Assembly: GCF_003024715.1 (NCBI RefSeq)
Contig: NZ_PYLO01000001.1
Location: 620,001-684,000, forward strand
Length of the DNA stretch: 64,000 nt
DNA from: Clostridium fessum
GTDB lineage: Bacteria; Bacillota; Clostridia; Lachnospirales; Lachnospiraceae
Reading direction: 5' to 3'
Part shown: positions 1 through 9,240 of the stretch, piece after piece
How the letters are laid out: each line of letters opens with the position of its first letter
How positions within the stretch are numbered: the stretch's first letter is position 1
Program-made: the position numbers and the translations under genes
Notes under the pieces: generated by a model
What the model saw: the letters and a program-made list of their open reading frames with translations, nothing else
Databases searched by the model: none
Told to the model about the DNA's origin: nothing

Positions 1-675
1 ACCGATGACAGAACCTGCAATTCCCAGCACACAGCTGAGAATCAGGAAAAATAATACCTCCCAGGCGGAACGCATATACAGTCCCGTCACAAAAAAAAGT
101 TTTACATCGCCGCCCCCCAAGCTTTCTTTTCCGGTCAGGCGGTCAAACAGCAGGGAAAGTGCCAGCATACTGACAGCCAGTCCGGCACCGGTCAGAACTC
201 CCCGCAGCATCTGTCTTCCCGGTTCCGGTAAGCCCAGCGCCGTGCCGAAAAAGATCAGGATTCCGGCTATCTGAAGCCGGTCCGGTATGATCCACGCATG
301 CAGATCTGTGAGTGTCAGACATAAAAGCACCATCCAGAGCAGAATTCCCCGCAGTGCCAGCACCGAGACATCGTACCGGTACATAATCAGGCAGCATGCA
401 ATTCCTGAAACAAGTTCCGTCCAGAATGCCTCCGCCGGGATCTTCGCTCCGCAATAACGGCACCTGCCCCGCAGGCACAGCCGTGAAAAAAGCGGTACCA
501 AATCCAGTACTCCCAGCACATGACCGCAGGCATCACAGTGGGATCTCCCTTTCAAAACGGACGTTCCGTTTAACATCCGCCCTGCCAGACAGTCTGTAAA
601 ACTTCCGAGCGCACAGCCCAGAATAAAAGTAATCATCAAAATGTAAATTGTTAAAAATGTGGTTTGATGCAGCAT
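1..675 (-). CDS. pilD: Prepilin peptidase (A24 family), 3' end beyond the window
   Basis: Aspartic membrane peptidase that cleaves, and in this family usually N-methylates, type IV prepilins. The reading frame runs from the ATG at 675 to the left edge without a stop (225 codons visible). An N-terminal membrane segment is followed by the zinc-type pair CDAC...CRYC (about residues 48-76). Then come several membrane helices, the first catalytic Asp region (LTDLHAWIIPD) and the second one (GGGDVKL), both diagnostic for A24 peptidases. An AGGAG site lies about 11 bases upstream of the start. It is the last visible gene of the pil cluster (pilC, two pilins, peptidase), so the two pilins next door are its probable substrates. 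C-terminus not visible. Confidence 0.9.
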   Translation of the reverse strand, partial: MLHQTTFLTIYILMITFILGCALGSFTDCLAGRMLNGTSVLKGRSHCDACGHVLGVLDLVPLFSRLCLRGRCRYCGAKIPAEAFWTELVSGIACCLIMYRYDVSVLALRGILLWMVLLCLTLTDLHAWIIPDRLQIAGILIFFGTALGLPEPGRQMLRGVLTGAGLAVSMLALSLLFDRLTGKESLGGGDVKLFFVTGLYMRSAWEVLFFLILSCVLGIAGSVIG

Positions 676-793
676 CAATGGAATATCTCCTGTCCGTACC
701 CATGTTCTGTCTGTTTGTAAATCCCCAATATTTTATATCTTCCAAGATATGTAAAACGCTATCTTTATCTTAAAACGCCCAATTTCATTTCTT

Positions 794-1327
794 TTATTTG
801 GCGCCAAATCCCGGCTTTGGACCAAATGGATTCTGGCTGGTTCCCCCAACTTCATTTCCCTCATAGAAAGGAGCGGTCTGAAGCGGAGACGTATTCGCAT
901 ATGGATTAGCCGCCGGATTTCCGATGTAAACCAGAATATCTGTACACGGTGTCTTGGCTTCCATCGCCGTCTTCCGGTATTCCTGCCCCAGGTCATTTAC
1001 CTTCTTTGTTCCACTTCCCTGTGCGTACTCAATGTGCGCGTTCTCTCCCTCTGCCTGACAGACAATCTTTCCCTCTTTTACATTGTATCGGTAATAGCGG
1101 TATTGCTTCTGCGGCTGGTTCTCGTAGCGTTCCAGGCTTTCCTTGCTTCCATACAGCATTGCCACGGCCGCCGCCTTCGCCGCACGGACATTCGCCTGAT
1201 TGGCTGCGATGACCGCTTTTTTCCGCTGTGCCGTAAAAATCGGAATACTGATCGCCGCCAGGATCCCTACGATCGCTATCACCACCAGCAGCTCTGCCAG
1301 TGTAAAACCGTGTTGGTTCTTTTTCAT
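794..1327 (-). CDS. Type IV pilin-like prepilin (pilin 1)
   Basis: Short basic leader MKKNQHG followed by FTLAELLVVIAIVGILAAI, the classic class III signal with cleavage after Gly and Glu+5. The hydrophobic helix then serves for membrane anchoring and filament assembly. The C-terminal part is a soluble globular domain rich in Gly/Asn/Pro. A GTG 12 bases upstream opens the same frame, but the GGTGAG before the ATG at 1327 acts as the ribosome site, so I place the start there. Total about 177 residues. Probably a major or minor pilin processed by the neighbouring peptidase. Which of the two pilins is the major one cannot be decided here. Confidence 0.88.
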   Translation of the reverse strand: MKKNQHGFTLAELLVVIAIVGILAAISIPIFTAQRKKAVIAANQANVRAAKAAAVAMLYGSKESLERYENQPQKQYRYYRYNVKEGKIVCQAEGENAHIEYAQGSGTKKVNDLGQEYRKTAMEAKTPCTDILVYIGNPAANPYANTSPLQTAPFYEGNEVGGTSQNPFGPKPGFGAK

Positions 1328-1466
1328 TTGCTCACCCACTTTTTATCAAAATGACCTGCTGACTTTGTTTTGATTCGTGCGTTGCAGGTCACGCTTATGT
1401 ATCTGACAATGAATGGATTTTTAAATCCTGAAAAATTTCTGATGTGAACATCACTTCCATTCTAAA

Positions 1467-1601
1467 CGTTACTGTTCACACACGTGTGCCCAGCAACGGG
1501 ATTTTGCCGATGCTGCGCATTCCAAATCGGCAAAATCTGCTGCCAGAACTGTATCGTACGGAATTTTCAGTTCAGAAAATTCCTACCTGTGAACAGTTAC
1601 T
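1467..1601. repeat. Palindromic repeat, GTTACTGTTC family, copy A
   Basis: About 135 bp bounded by GTTACTGTTCAC and GTGAACAGTTAC (inverted). Inside are two further perfect hairpins: GATTTTGCCGAT with ATCGGCAAAATC, and GGAATTTTC with GAAAATTCC. No protein fits. Related termini occur at 6717, 8235 and 16345. It fills the gap of about 400 bp between the two pilin genes, whose remaining part holds only a terminator and a short leader. Confidence 0.6.
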
Positions 1602-1670
1602 TCTAAACCTTCATGCGCCTGGCAGTCAGGTGTACCACCACAAATGAAAGCTCTGGCAGGCGCATTTAGC

Positions 1671-1702
1671 AAAAATGGATGGGAAAAACCCCATCCATTT
1701 TC
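1671..1702 (-). terminator. Rho-independent terminator after pilin 2
   Basis: Perfect 12-bp stem (AAAATGGATGGG with CCCATCCATTTT) with a T-rich loop. On the minus strand it is followed by TTTTTGC. It sits 33 bp after the pilin 2 stop, so pilin 2 mRNA can end here before pilin 1. Confidence 0.75.
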
Positions 1703-1734
1703 TCCACGTATGTGGTTATTTATGAACACTAATT

Positions 1735-2172
1735 TTATTGTTTTCCAACATACAGTTTAATAATCGCACCATTGATTGCATCTTTATCAGTAGATGCTGT
1801 TCCATTTTTACTCGGCTCAATTGATACACTAAACAAATCGTACTTTTCTTTTCCATCAACATCATCAAGAGTTTTTTCTGTAGTAGCTTTTTTGTTTCCC
1901 GTTACTACAGTAGCCTGTCCTGTACTAATGTCATAATCATATTCAATTTTTGAAGCTGAATCTGCACTGTCTGTCAGATACTGAGCAACCGCTGCCGCCT
2001 TTGCTGCTCTCATATTCGCCTGATTCGTAGCCTTTCTAGCCTTGCTCAGCTGTGCCGTAAATACCGGAATCGAGATTGCAACCAGGATGCCCACAATTGC
2101 AACAACCACCAACAGCTCAGCCAGTGTGAAACCTTTTTTGTTCCCACGAACTTTCTTGATTAAACCTTTCAT
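1735..2172 (-). CDS. Type IV pilin-like prepilin (pilin 2)
   Basis: 145 residues. A basic leader of 14 residues ends in Gly (NKKG), followed by FTLAELLVVVAIVGILVAISIPVF, the typical prepilin cleavage site and assembly helix. The N-terminal 50 residues are nearly identical in style to pilin 1 (same FTAQ..KA..ANQANMRAAKAAAVA stretch), so the two probably arose by duplication. The C-terminal domains differ: this one is short, Lys/Asp-rich and lacks Cys. AAGGA lies 10 bases before the ATG. It is followed by a strong terminator, which suggests higher expression than pilin 1 and makes it the better candidate for major pilin (inference). Confidence 0.88.
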   Translation of the reverse strand: MKGLIKKVRGNKKGFTLAELLVVVAIVGILVAISIPVFTAQLSKARKATNQANMRAAKAAAVAQYLTDSADSASKIEYDYDISTGQATVVTGNKKATTEKTLDDVDGKEKYDLFSVSIEPSKNGTASTDKDAINGAIIKLYVGKQ

Positions 2173-2276
2173 AAAATCAATATCCTTGTATAGTATTATA
2201 TTAATGAACAGAGAATTATCTCTGCGCCATCCAGCCTATGCTGTATCACATTTCACATGTGTGCAGTCAATTACGC

Positions 2277-3500
2277 TTACATCAGATCGTACATCGTAAA
2301 GATAGGCAGATAAATCGACACTACAATGATACCCGCAAAAATCGCAAGCACCACCAGCATCGTCGGTTCCAGCAGTGCCAGAAGCCGCTGAATTCGATAA
2401 TCCGCCTCGTTGGCGTAATAATCGGCAACATTGTCCAGTGTCTCCTCGAGCTCACCGGTTTCTTCTCCGACGGAACACATATCGACCATCGTCGGCGGGA
2501 AATAGTTCTTTCCCTGCAGACATTCCACCAGACTGCGTCCCCGCTCGATTCCTTCGCGCATGGAGCGAACATCCTCGCTCAGAAGTGCATTGTCCATGAC
2601 CTTCGCCGTCGTGTCAACCGCCTGATTGATCGTGATACCCGCTGCCAGAAGCACCGACATTGTATTGGCAAACTGCGCTGCGCCGTTCATCTGGTTGATC
2701 GCGCCCACAAGTGGAAGGGATAACATGATCTTTGCTTTCTCAATCCGTTCCTGCGGCGTATTGCCGTAGACCTGCGAACCAATCTTCAAAAACGCCAGCA
2801 CCGCCAGCATCAGCAGCCACCACTTCGCGAAGAAATGAGAAGTCGCGATCAGCATCCGCGTCATCAGCGGCAGCGTACCGCCCAGATCGGCAAATACATC
2901 TGCCAGTGTCGGGATAACCTTCGCCATGACGATAATCAGGACAACCACCGCAACCGCAACGACAAACAAAGGATAGGTCATCGCTCCCTTGATCTTCTCC
3001 GTCGTCTTGTAGGACTTTTCGTAAAACTTCTGAAGCCTGTCAAAGGATCGTTCCAGCGTACCAGACTGCTCGCCTGCCCGGATCGTCTCGATAAATGTGA
3101 GCGGAAAACGGTCGCTATACTTTTCCAGCGCCGACGCAACGGTACTTCCTGCAGCTACTTCCTCTGCCGCAGCCCCCAGGATCTTCCGGATCCGCTTGTC
3201 CTCATTCTGATCTGCCAGCATACGCATCGCGTGTGCCACTGTCATGCCCGAATGAAGGGTGAGCGCAAACTGTGAACACAGGATCGCCAGCTTCTTCGTC
3301 TTGATCCGCCTGCTTCCGATCTCCATTTCCAGGAGACTGCCCTCATCAGGTCTTTTCTTCTCTTTCTTTTGGCTGATGCTCAAAAGAATCGGATAGTTTT
3401 CCCGGATTCTGGAAGCGGCTGCCGCTTCACTCTCAGCCTGGAGCACTCCCCGGACTTCTTTTCCATCCCGTCCCAGCGCTTTATATGAAAAATTTGGCAT
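2277..3500 (-). CDS. pilC: Type IV pilus / type II secretion inner-membrane platform protein PilC
   Basis: 407 residues, normal length for GspF/PilC. Starts MPNFSYKALGRDGKEV, the usual opening of the family. Two homologous T2SSF cytoplasmic helical domains (about residues 68-190 and 270-395) each precede membrane helices (about 170-195, 215-240 and 375-400). PilC anchors the assembly ATPase to the membrane and extrudes pilins. GGAGG is 8 bases from the ATG. First gene of the visible pil transcript. The assembly ATPase PilB is not in this window. Confidence 0.92.
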   Translation of the reverse strand: MPNFSYKALGRDGKEVRGVLQAESEAAAASRIRENYPILLSISQKKEKKRPDEGSLLEMEIGSRRIKTKKLAILCSQFALTLHSGMTVAHAMRMLADQNEDKRIRKILGAAAEEVAAGSTVASALEKYSDRFPLTFIETIRAGEQSGTLERSFDRLQKFYEKSYKTTEKIKGAMTYPLFVVAVAVVVLIIVMAKVIPTLADVFADLGGTLPLMTRMLIATSHFFAKWWLLMLAVLAFLKIGSQVYGNTPQERIEKAKIMLSLPLVGAINQMNGAAQFANTMSVLLAAGITINQAVDTTAKVMDNALLSEDVRSMREGIERGRSLVECLQGKNYFPPTMVDMCSVGEETGELEETLDNVADYYANEADYRIQRLLALLEPTMLVVLAIFAGIIVVSIYLPIFTMYDLM

Positions 3501-3576
3501 CTCTCATACCTCCAGCCACAGGATTCAGCTGTACGCCATCCGTATGTACATCGCCATCTGCATCCTTTTTATCATT

Positions 3577-3605
3577 ATTTTAACATCTTTGTTTGTTTTT
3601 GTAAA
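3577..3605 (-). promoter_or_regulatory. Sigma-A type promoter for pilC
   Basis: Read on the minus strand: TTTACA (3600-3605), 17-bp spacer, TAAAAT (3577-3582), about 75 bp before the pilC start. The rest of the gap 3606-3845 is T-rich with no gene; I saw no c-di-GMP riboswitch. Confidence 0.55.
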
Positions 3606-3845
3606 TATGCCGTCAATCTTTTGGATATTTTATACGAAACACGCATCTAGATCGGCTTTTTTTTGCTATTTTCTCTATACGTGTTTTGTTTTTGCCAATC
3701 TATTTTTGTATATATTTTCACCAACACATCTGACTTTTCTTTCTTTTCCAGACTATTTCAGGTATATAGATCATCAGAGCGGAAATGGTACGTCCCGCCC
3801 TGACACTCCCAAAAGAATAGCTCCCGTTTCTTTTTATCTTCTCTC

Positions 3846-4280
3846 TTATTTCTCGTTTTCCTTATCCAGCATCTCTTCCATCGTATGCCATCCCAGCACC
3901 GCGCATTTGACACGCGCCGGCATATGGGAAACATCGACCAGGGCACCGGCTTCCTCGAGTTCTTCGATCTCGTTCTCGCCTGCCTCGCCCTTGATCATCC
4001 GCAGGAACAGATCCGCCAGATGGCGTGCTTCCTCTTCGGATTTTCCGATGATCAGATCCAGCATGATATCAGCGGATGCCTGGGAGATTGCGCAGCCGCT
4101 TCCCTCAAAAGCACCGTCTACCACCTGTCCATCTTCGACCTTCAGCTGAAGAATGATGTCATCTCCACAGCTCGGATTGACGCCCTCTAATACCAGATTG
4201 GCATCCGGCAGCTTTTCTTTATGTAACGGATGCAGATTGTGATCCGTCAGTATTTCATTGTAAAAGGTTCTATTCTCCAT
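3846..4280 (-). CDS. sufU: SUF iron-sulfur scaffold / sulfur acceptor SufU
   Basis: 144 residues. NifU/IscU-type fold with Cys38 in PSCGDD, Asp40, Cys63 in SGCAIS and a third Cys near residue 126 in VKCAVLGWH, the set that binds zinc or a nascent cluster. In Firmicutes SufU takes sulfur from SufS and activates it, replacing SufE. Its start overlaps the sufS stop by 11 bp, so the two are translationally coupled, and it is the last gene of sufCBDSU. GGAGG is 10 bases before the ATG. Confidence 0.95.
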   Translation of the reverse strand: MENRTFYNEILTDHNLHPLHKEKLPDANLVLEGVNPSCGDDIILQLKVEDGQVVDGAFEGSGCAISQASADIMLDLIIGKSEEEARHLADLFLRMIKGEAGENEIEELEEAGALVDVSHMPARVKCAVLGWHTMEEMLDKENEK

Positions 4281-5481
4281 ATCCCATTTTCCTCCGGATT
4301 TCTTTCAGGTTCTGGACAAAACGGTCGATGTCCTCCTCCGTATTGTAGAACGCAAAGCTGGCACGCGCTGTTGCAAATACACCCAGATGTTTTAAAAGCG
4401 GCTGGGCGCAATGGTGGCCTGCGCGCACATTGACATTTGCGGCATCCAGAATCGACGCGATATCGTGCGGATGTACGCCGTCCACGGTAAAGCTGATAAT
4501 TCCGTTGTGCTCTTCCGGCTTATCACTTCCCTGGATATGAACGCCCGGAATCTGCTGCATCGCCGTCATTGCCCGTGTTGTCAGCAGCTCCTCACGCTTC
4601 CGCACCTCGTCAAATCCGACGTTCATCAGATAATCGATCGCCGCCTGTAAGCCGACCGCACCGCCGCCATTGACGGTACCGGCTTCGAATTTGTGCGGCA
4701 GTTCGGCAAAGACTGCGGATTCCCGGCTGACCGAATCGATCATCTCGCCGCCCGTCAGGAACGGCGGCATCGCATCCAGAAGGGTCTCTTTTCCGTACAG
4801 GACGCCGATTCCCATCGGTGCCATCAGCTTGTGACCGGAAAATACAAGGAAATCTGCATCCAGTGCCTGCACATCCACCGGAATATGCGGGGCGCTCTGT
4901 GCCGCATCGATGACGATGACACCGCCTTTTTCATGCACCAGTTTCGTCAGCTTCTCTACCGGATTTCTGCGGCCAAGGACATTGGAAATCTGCGGCATGG
5001 CTGCGATCTTTGTCTTTTCTGTCACCAGGGCTTCCATATCCTCATCCCGGTAGGAACCATCCGGCTGACATTCCAGATAAACGAGCTTCGCGCCTGTCTG
5101 TCTGGATACCATCTGCCACGGCAGGATATTGCTGTGGTGGTTATCAATGCTGATTAAGATCTCATCGCCTGCTTTCAGACTGGTTAAACCATAGCTGTAC
5201 GCGATCAAATTCAGGCTCTCGGTGCTGTTGCGTGTAAACACGACCTCGCTCGTCTTTCCAGCATTGATAAATTCCCGCACGCGCTCTCTTGCCGCTTCAT
5301 ATGCCTCCGTCGCCTCGATTCCCAGCTCATAGAGCCCGCGGAGCGGATTGGCATTTTTCTTTGTATAGAAATCTTCCACTGCCTTTAATACCGCCTCCGG
5401 GCGCTGTGCCGTTGCCGCATTGTCCAGATATGCGATATCCGAACCCGCAAGCAGGGGAAAATCTTTCTTGTAATCTGTCAT
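4270..5481 (-). CDS. sufS: Cysteine desulfurase SufS
   Basis: PLP enzyme that removes sulfur from cysteine for Fe-S cluster assembly. From MTDYKKDFPLL it is 403 residues, the normal group II length. The PLP lysine is Lys218 in FSGHK, and the persulfide Cys lies in VRAGHHCAQP near the C-terminus. The reading frame extends 16 codons further upstream, but AGAAGGA sits 7 bases before the ATG at 5481, so this start is preferred. Fourth gene of sufCBDSU. Confidence 0.95.
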   Translation of the reverse strand: MTDYKKDFPLLAGSDIAYLDNAATAQRPEAVLKAVEDFYTKKNANPLRGLYELGIEATEAYEAARERVREFINAGKTSEVVFTRNSTESLNLIAYSYGLTSLKAGDEILISIDNHHSNILPWQMVSRQTGAKLVYLECQPDGSYRDEDMEALVTEKTKIAAMPQISNVLGRRNPVEKLTKLVHEKGGVIVIDAAQSAPHIPVDVQALDADFLVFSGHKLMAPMGIGVLYGKETLLDAMPPFLTGGEMIDSVSRESAVFAELPHKFEAGTVNGGGAVGLQAAIDYLMNVGFDEVRKREELLTTRAMTAMQQIPGVHIQGSDKPEEHNGIISFTVDGVHPHDIASILDAANVNVRAGHHCAQPLLKHLGVFATARASFAFYNTEEDIDRFVQNLKEIRRKMGYGE

Positions 5482-5560
5482 GTTCTGTTCCTTCTTATAT
5501 ATTTGTTTGTATACTTGCTGCAAAAACAAACCGCAGCCAACTTACAGTTTTTTCATTTTA

Positions 5561-6703
5561 TTATCGCTTCTGGTTCATGAACTCCTGAACCTGCTTCTGT
5601 ACTGCCTCGTCAGCTACCAGCTCATTCAGCGCGTCGATTCTCGCCCGCGCTACCATGCGCTCAGCTTCCTCTCTCGACAGTCCGCGGGAGCACAGATAAA
5701 ACAGCGTTGCATCGTCCAGATCGCCCATCGAAGCGCCGTGATTTCCTTCGACATCTTCTTCCGCACACAGAATCAGCGGAATCGTCTGGTTTACGATCTC
5801 ATCGCCGAGCAGCAGCACATCCTCGCGCTCAGTTCCCTTTGCCCCGGCGCATCCCGGCACGAAATCGATCGTTCCGCGGAACAGCTTGGAGGAACCGTCC
5901 TGCAAAACGCCAGAGACTTCCATCATACTCTCTGTCTTTTTGCCGCGATGGCGTACTGTATAGTTCATATCCAGCTTCTGGTTTACACTGGTGTAATAGC
6001 CGATCTTCGCGTCAAATGCGCTCTTTTTTCCTTCCAGCTCGGTCAGGCAGCCCGCGTAGACCTTGCCTGCGCCCAGCTCCAGTTTCAAAAGCTCAAATGT
6101 GGCATTTTCCCCGCAGGACGCACCGATATCACTCAGGCAGGTATATCTGGCACCGAGAAGCTGCACTTCCTGAAGCTGTACCTTTGCATTCTTTTCCGCA
6201 TGAACCTTTACCTGGAACGAGGATGTTCCCTGTGTGTCCTCCCCGGAGCGGAATACGATCAGCACGTTTAAGCGGCTGTTTTCCTTTGCATCCAGGCAGA
6301 GGCGGTTCTGGTAACTGCCGTTTTTGTAATCGACGCAGAGAACCGTCCATTCTGTATTTTCATTCTGAAGCACAGCTGCCGCTTCCGCTGTCAGCCGGTA
6401 GATACTTCCCGCACCGGCATTTTCTTCTGCAACAGCCGTTCCATTTACAGTGTCCGTTCTATTTGCGCCAGCCGTTCCGCATTCCGCCGCCATCGCATCG
6501 TACTCGCGTCCCATGCCGGTCTGGATTTCATTCCACTCTTTTCCGGAGATTTCTTTTTCCCAGGTCACACCTGCTGCCAGGCGCTCCGGTTTTATCAAAA
6601 CACTTTCCTCCGGCCACTCAATCTGTATCTGGCTTTCGTTCATTCCCAGCCGGTTCCAGGTTCGGGTCGGAAGAATGTTTACTGTCATTTCTTTCTGTCC
6701 CAT
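5561..6703 (-). CDS. sufD: Fe-S assembly complex subunit SufD
   Basis: 380 residues of the SufB/SufD beta-helix family. The C-terminal part (GDEIVNQTIPLILCAEEDVEGNHGASMGDLDDATLFYLCSRG split by family landmarks such as EGNHGAS and LDDATLFYL) matches SufD. It forms the SufBC2D scaffold with the neighbouring sufB and sufC products. The N-terminal third is more divergent. AGGAGG lies 5 bases before the ATG. A repeat of the GTTAC family sits in the 91-bp gap before it. Confidence 0.93.
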   Translation of the reverse strand: MGQKEMTVNILPTRTWNRLGMNESQIQIEWPEESVLIKPERLAAGVTWEKEISGKEWNEIQTGMGREYDAMAAECGTAGANRTDTVNGTAVAEENAGAGSIYRLTAEAAAVLQNENTEWTVLCVDYKNGSYQNRLCLDAKENSRLNVLIVFRSGEDTQGTSSFQVKVHAEKNAKVQLQEVQLLGARYTCLSDIGASCGENATFELLKLELGAGKVYAGCLTELEGKKSAFDAKIGYYTSVNQKLDMNYTVRHRGKKTESMMEVSGVLQDGSSKLFRGTIDFVPGCAGAKGTEREDVLLLGDEIVNQTIPLILCAEEDVEGNHGASMGDLDDATLFYLCSRGLSREEAERMVARARIDALNELVADEAVQKQVQEFMNQKR

Positions 6704-6712
6704 TGTTTCCTC

Positions 6713-6792
6713 CTGTCGTTACCATTCATGCACTTGCATGCCCCGCAGCGGAATCTGTTATTTCAAAATTCCCGCTGCAAACAGTAACCATC
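6713..6792. repeat. GTTACTGTTC-family repeat, copy B
   Basis: Between sufB and sufD. Begins CGTTAC and ends AACAGTAACC. The centre has a stem of GCAGCGGAAT with ATTCCCGCTGC. Shorter than copy A but with the same termini. Confidence 0.45.
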
Positions 6793-6794
6793 TA

Positions 6795-8201
6795 TTATCC
6801 GATACTGCCTTTCATCTCAAGCTGAATCAGGTTGTTCATCTCAACCGCGTACTCAAGCGGCAGCTCCTTCGATACATCATCCGCAAATCCGCTGACGATC
6901 ATTGCGCGCGCGTCCTCCTCGCTGATGCCGCGTGACATCAGATAGAAAACAGCCTCGTCGCTGATCCGTCCAATCTTTGCCTCATGGCCGACGTTCGCGT
7001 CGCGGGTCCGGATATCCATCGCCGGGACCGTATCGGAACGTGAAATATCATCCAGCATCAGGGACTGGCAGGAAACCGATGCCTTAGAACCGGATGCCTG
7101 TTTTCCAATCTGCACACTGCTTCGGAACGTACTGATACCGCCGTCCTTGGAAATAGATTTCGTATTAATATAGGAAGAAGTCCGTTTTCCCGTGTGGACT
7201 ACCTTCGCACCGGTATCGAGGTTCTGACCTTCTCCGGCAAAAGTAATGCCGGTAAATTCCATCTTTGAATCGTCACCCTTTAAAATACTCATCGGGTACA
7301 GATACGATACATGGGAACCAAAGGAACCCGATACCCACTCGATCGTGCCACCCTCTTCCACAATCGCGCGCTTGGTGTTCAAATTGTACATATTTTTCGA
7401 CCAGTTCTCGATCGTCGAATAGCGGAGTTTCGCATTTTTGCCGACGTACAGCTCAACACAGCCCGCATGCAGGTTTGCTACGTTATATTTCGGCGCAGAA
7501 CAGCCCTCGATGAAATGCAGATATGCCCCCTCATCAACGATGATCAGAGTATGTTCAAACTGTCCGGCTCCCGGTGCATTGAGTCGAAAATAGGACTGAA
7601 GCGGGATCGTAACCGACACGCCCTTTGGCACGTACACAAAAGATCCGCCGGACCAGACCGCCCCGTGCAGCGCTGCAAACTTATGTTCCTGCGGTTTGAC
7701 CAGATGCATAAAATGCTTCCGGATCATTTCCGCATATTCGCCGTGCATTGCGCTCTCCAGATCGGTGTAGACAACGCCCTGCGCCGCTACCTCCGCGCGC
7801 ACGTTATGATATACTAACTCCGAGTCATACTGGGCGCCCACGCCTGCCAGTGATTTCTGCTCCGCCTGCGGGATTCCCAGACGCTCAAAGGTATCTTTGA
7901 TGTCCTTCGGAACCTCCGACCATTTAGCGCTCATCTTGGATTTCGGACGGACATAGGTTACGATGTTATCCATGTCCAGATCCTCGATATCCGGTCCCCA
8001 GTTCGGAACCTGCAGGGAATTGTAAATCTGTAAGGACTGCAGACGGAACTGCTGCATCCATGCCGGGTCATTTTTCTCCTTAGAAATCTTCTCAACGATC
8101 TCCGGGGTCAGACCCGCTTTTACTTTATATGCGTCATTTTCTTTGTCTTTTATATCGTAGACGCTGCGATCAATGTCATCTACATACGTTTTTTCTTTCA
8201 T
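6795..8201 (-). CDS. sufB: Fe-S assembly scaffold SufB
   Basis: 468 residues from MKEKTYVDD. SufB is the core scaffold on which the cluster forms, together with SufC and SufD. Family landmarks include WGPDIEDLDMDNI, YVPKGVSVTIPLQSYFR, IIVDEGAYLHFIEGCSAP and the C-terminal VGHEAKIGRISDEAVFYLMSRG. A further ATG 15 bases upstream is part of the ribosome site ATGGAGG itself, so the start at 8201 (GGAGG 8 bases away) is chosen. Confidence 0.96.
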   Translation of the reverse strand: MKEKTYVDDIDRSVYDIKDKENDAYKVKAGLTPEIVEKISKEKNDPAWMQQFRLQSLQIYNSLQVPNWGPDIEDLDMDNIVTYVRPKSKMSAKWSEVPKDIKDTFERLGIPQAEQKSLAGVGAQYDSELVYHNVRAEVAAQGVVYTDLESAMHGEYAEMIRKHFMHLVKPQEHKFAALHGAVWSGGSFVYVPKGVSVTIPLQSYFRLNAPGAGQFEHTLIIVDEGAYLHFIEGCSAPKYNVANLHAGCVELYVGKNAKLRYSTIENWSKNMYNLNTKRAIVEEGGTIEWVSGSFGSHVSYLYPMSILKGDDSKMEFTGITFAGEGQNLDTGAKVVHTGKRTSSYINTKSISKDGGISTFRSSVQIGKQASGSKASVSCQSLMLDDISRSDTVPAMDIRTRDANVGHEAKIGRISDEAVFYLMSRGISEEDARAMIVSGFADDVSKELPLEYAVEMNNLIQLEMKGSIG

Positions 8202-8227
8202 GTTTGATGCCTCCATATTACCCGTGC

Positions 8228-8302
8228 TGTTTCGTTATTACTGTCGCGTTATCCTGCAGCACCTTCGATTCCAAAAATGCCTGCCTGCGAACAGTAACGA
8301 TT
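8228..8302. repeat. GTTACTGTTC-family repeat, copy C
   Basis: In the 99-bp gap between sufC and sufB. Starts CGTTATTACTG and ends GCGAACAGTAACG. Interior poorly conserved. Its presence inside the operon means it is transcribed with the suf genes. Confidence 0.4.
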
Positions 8303-9071
8303 AGTTCCGGGCGTCTGCCACACCCGCCTCACGGATAAAGGATTCGTAGCCTTCCTGGTTGATCTTATCAACTAGGGAGCCGTCACCGGTTGCCACGATC
8401 TTTCCATCTACCATGATGTGCGTATAGTCAACATGCAGTGCATCGAGAATCCGGGTGCTGTGCGTGATAATAAGAAGCGCGCCGTTCTGGTTCTTCTGGT
8501 ACTCTTCCACACCCTTAGAAACCAGACGGACTGCATCAACATCCAGACCAGAGTCTGTCTCATCGAGGATTGCCAGGCTCGGATTTAAGAGCATCAGCTG
8601 TAAAATCTCAGATTTTTTCTTCTCACCGCCAGAAAAGCCCACGTTTAAGCTTCTCTGTGCATACGATTCATCCATCTGGAGAATGTCCATCGCCTTTTTG
8701 AGCTGTTTATGAAATTCCCAGATCTTTAAGTTCTTGCCAGTCTGCTGGCGCATCGCGCTCCGCAGGAAACTTTCCAGCGAAAGTCCCGGTACCTCCAGCG
8801 GCTCCTGGAAGGACAGGAACATACCGGCTTTGGAACGCTTGTCCGTGGACTCATGTGTGATATCCTCACCCTTAAATAAGATCTGACCGCCCGTGATCTG
8901 ATATCGCGGGTTTCCCATCAGGACGTTTCCGAGCGTCGATTTGCCCGCGCCGTTCGGTCCCATCAGGACATGTACCTCTCCTGCGCCGACGCTCAAATCA
9001 ACGCCGTGCAGGATCTCTTTTTCTTCTATATTTGCTTTTATCTGATTTACTTCTAACACTTTTTCTGCCAT
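8301..9071 (-). CDS. sufC: Fe-S assembly ATPase SufC
   Basis: 256 residues. ABC ATPase that powers the SufBCD scaffold. Walker A GPNGAGKST (residues 38-46), signature FSGGEKKKSE, Walker B LAILDETDSGLD, H-loop ITHST. An upstream in-frame start adds 11 residues, but GGAG 6 bases before the ATG at 9071 supports MAEKVLEV. First gene of sufCBDSU, about 163 nt after the predicted transcription start. Confidence 0.96.
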   Translation of the reverse strand: MAEKVLEVNQIKANIEEKEILHGVDLSVGAGEVHVLMGPNGAGKSTLGNVLMGNPRYQITGGQILFKGEDITHESTDKRSKAGMFLSFQEPLEVPGLSLESFLRSAMRQQTGKNLKIWEFHKQLKKAMDILQMDESYAQRSLNVGFSGGEKKKSEILQLMLLNPSLAILDETDSGLDVDAVRLVSKGVEEYQKNQNGALLIITHSTRILDALHVDYTHIMVDGKIVATGDGSLVDKINQEGYESFIREAGVADARN

Positions 9072-9162
9072 AAAGCACTCCATTTCCGGGACCGGCTGAG
9101 ACATTCATGCTCGGTCTGTCTGATCTGTGACAGCCGCCTCGTCACGAAAGCGGTTATCCTTC

Positions 9163-9177
9163 TTAGCAAACGTCCAT
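9163..9177 (-). other. Possible 4-codon leader ORF (Met-Asp-Val-Cys-stop) in the suf leader
   Basis: In the 5' leader of sufC the sequence AAAGGA, then AACCAGAGAG, then ATG GAC GTT TGC TAA gives a minimal ORF with a fair ribosome site and Cys as last codon. Such tiny frames arise by chance, so this is only a candidate. Confidence 0.2.
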
Positions 9178-9240
9178 CTCTCTGGTTCCTTTTTTCTATA
9201 ATGAATCTGGCTGTTCAGACGGTCAGATTACCCTATGGCT

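Noticed and set aside
3606-3845. Search for a c-di-GMP riboswitch before the pil operon
   Set aside because: No GEMM-type conserved core was found, only a plain promoter.
3544-4149. 201-codon plus-strand ORF over the pilC promoter and sufU
   Set aside because: Overlaps sufU on the other strand and begins in AT-rich non-coding sequence.
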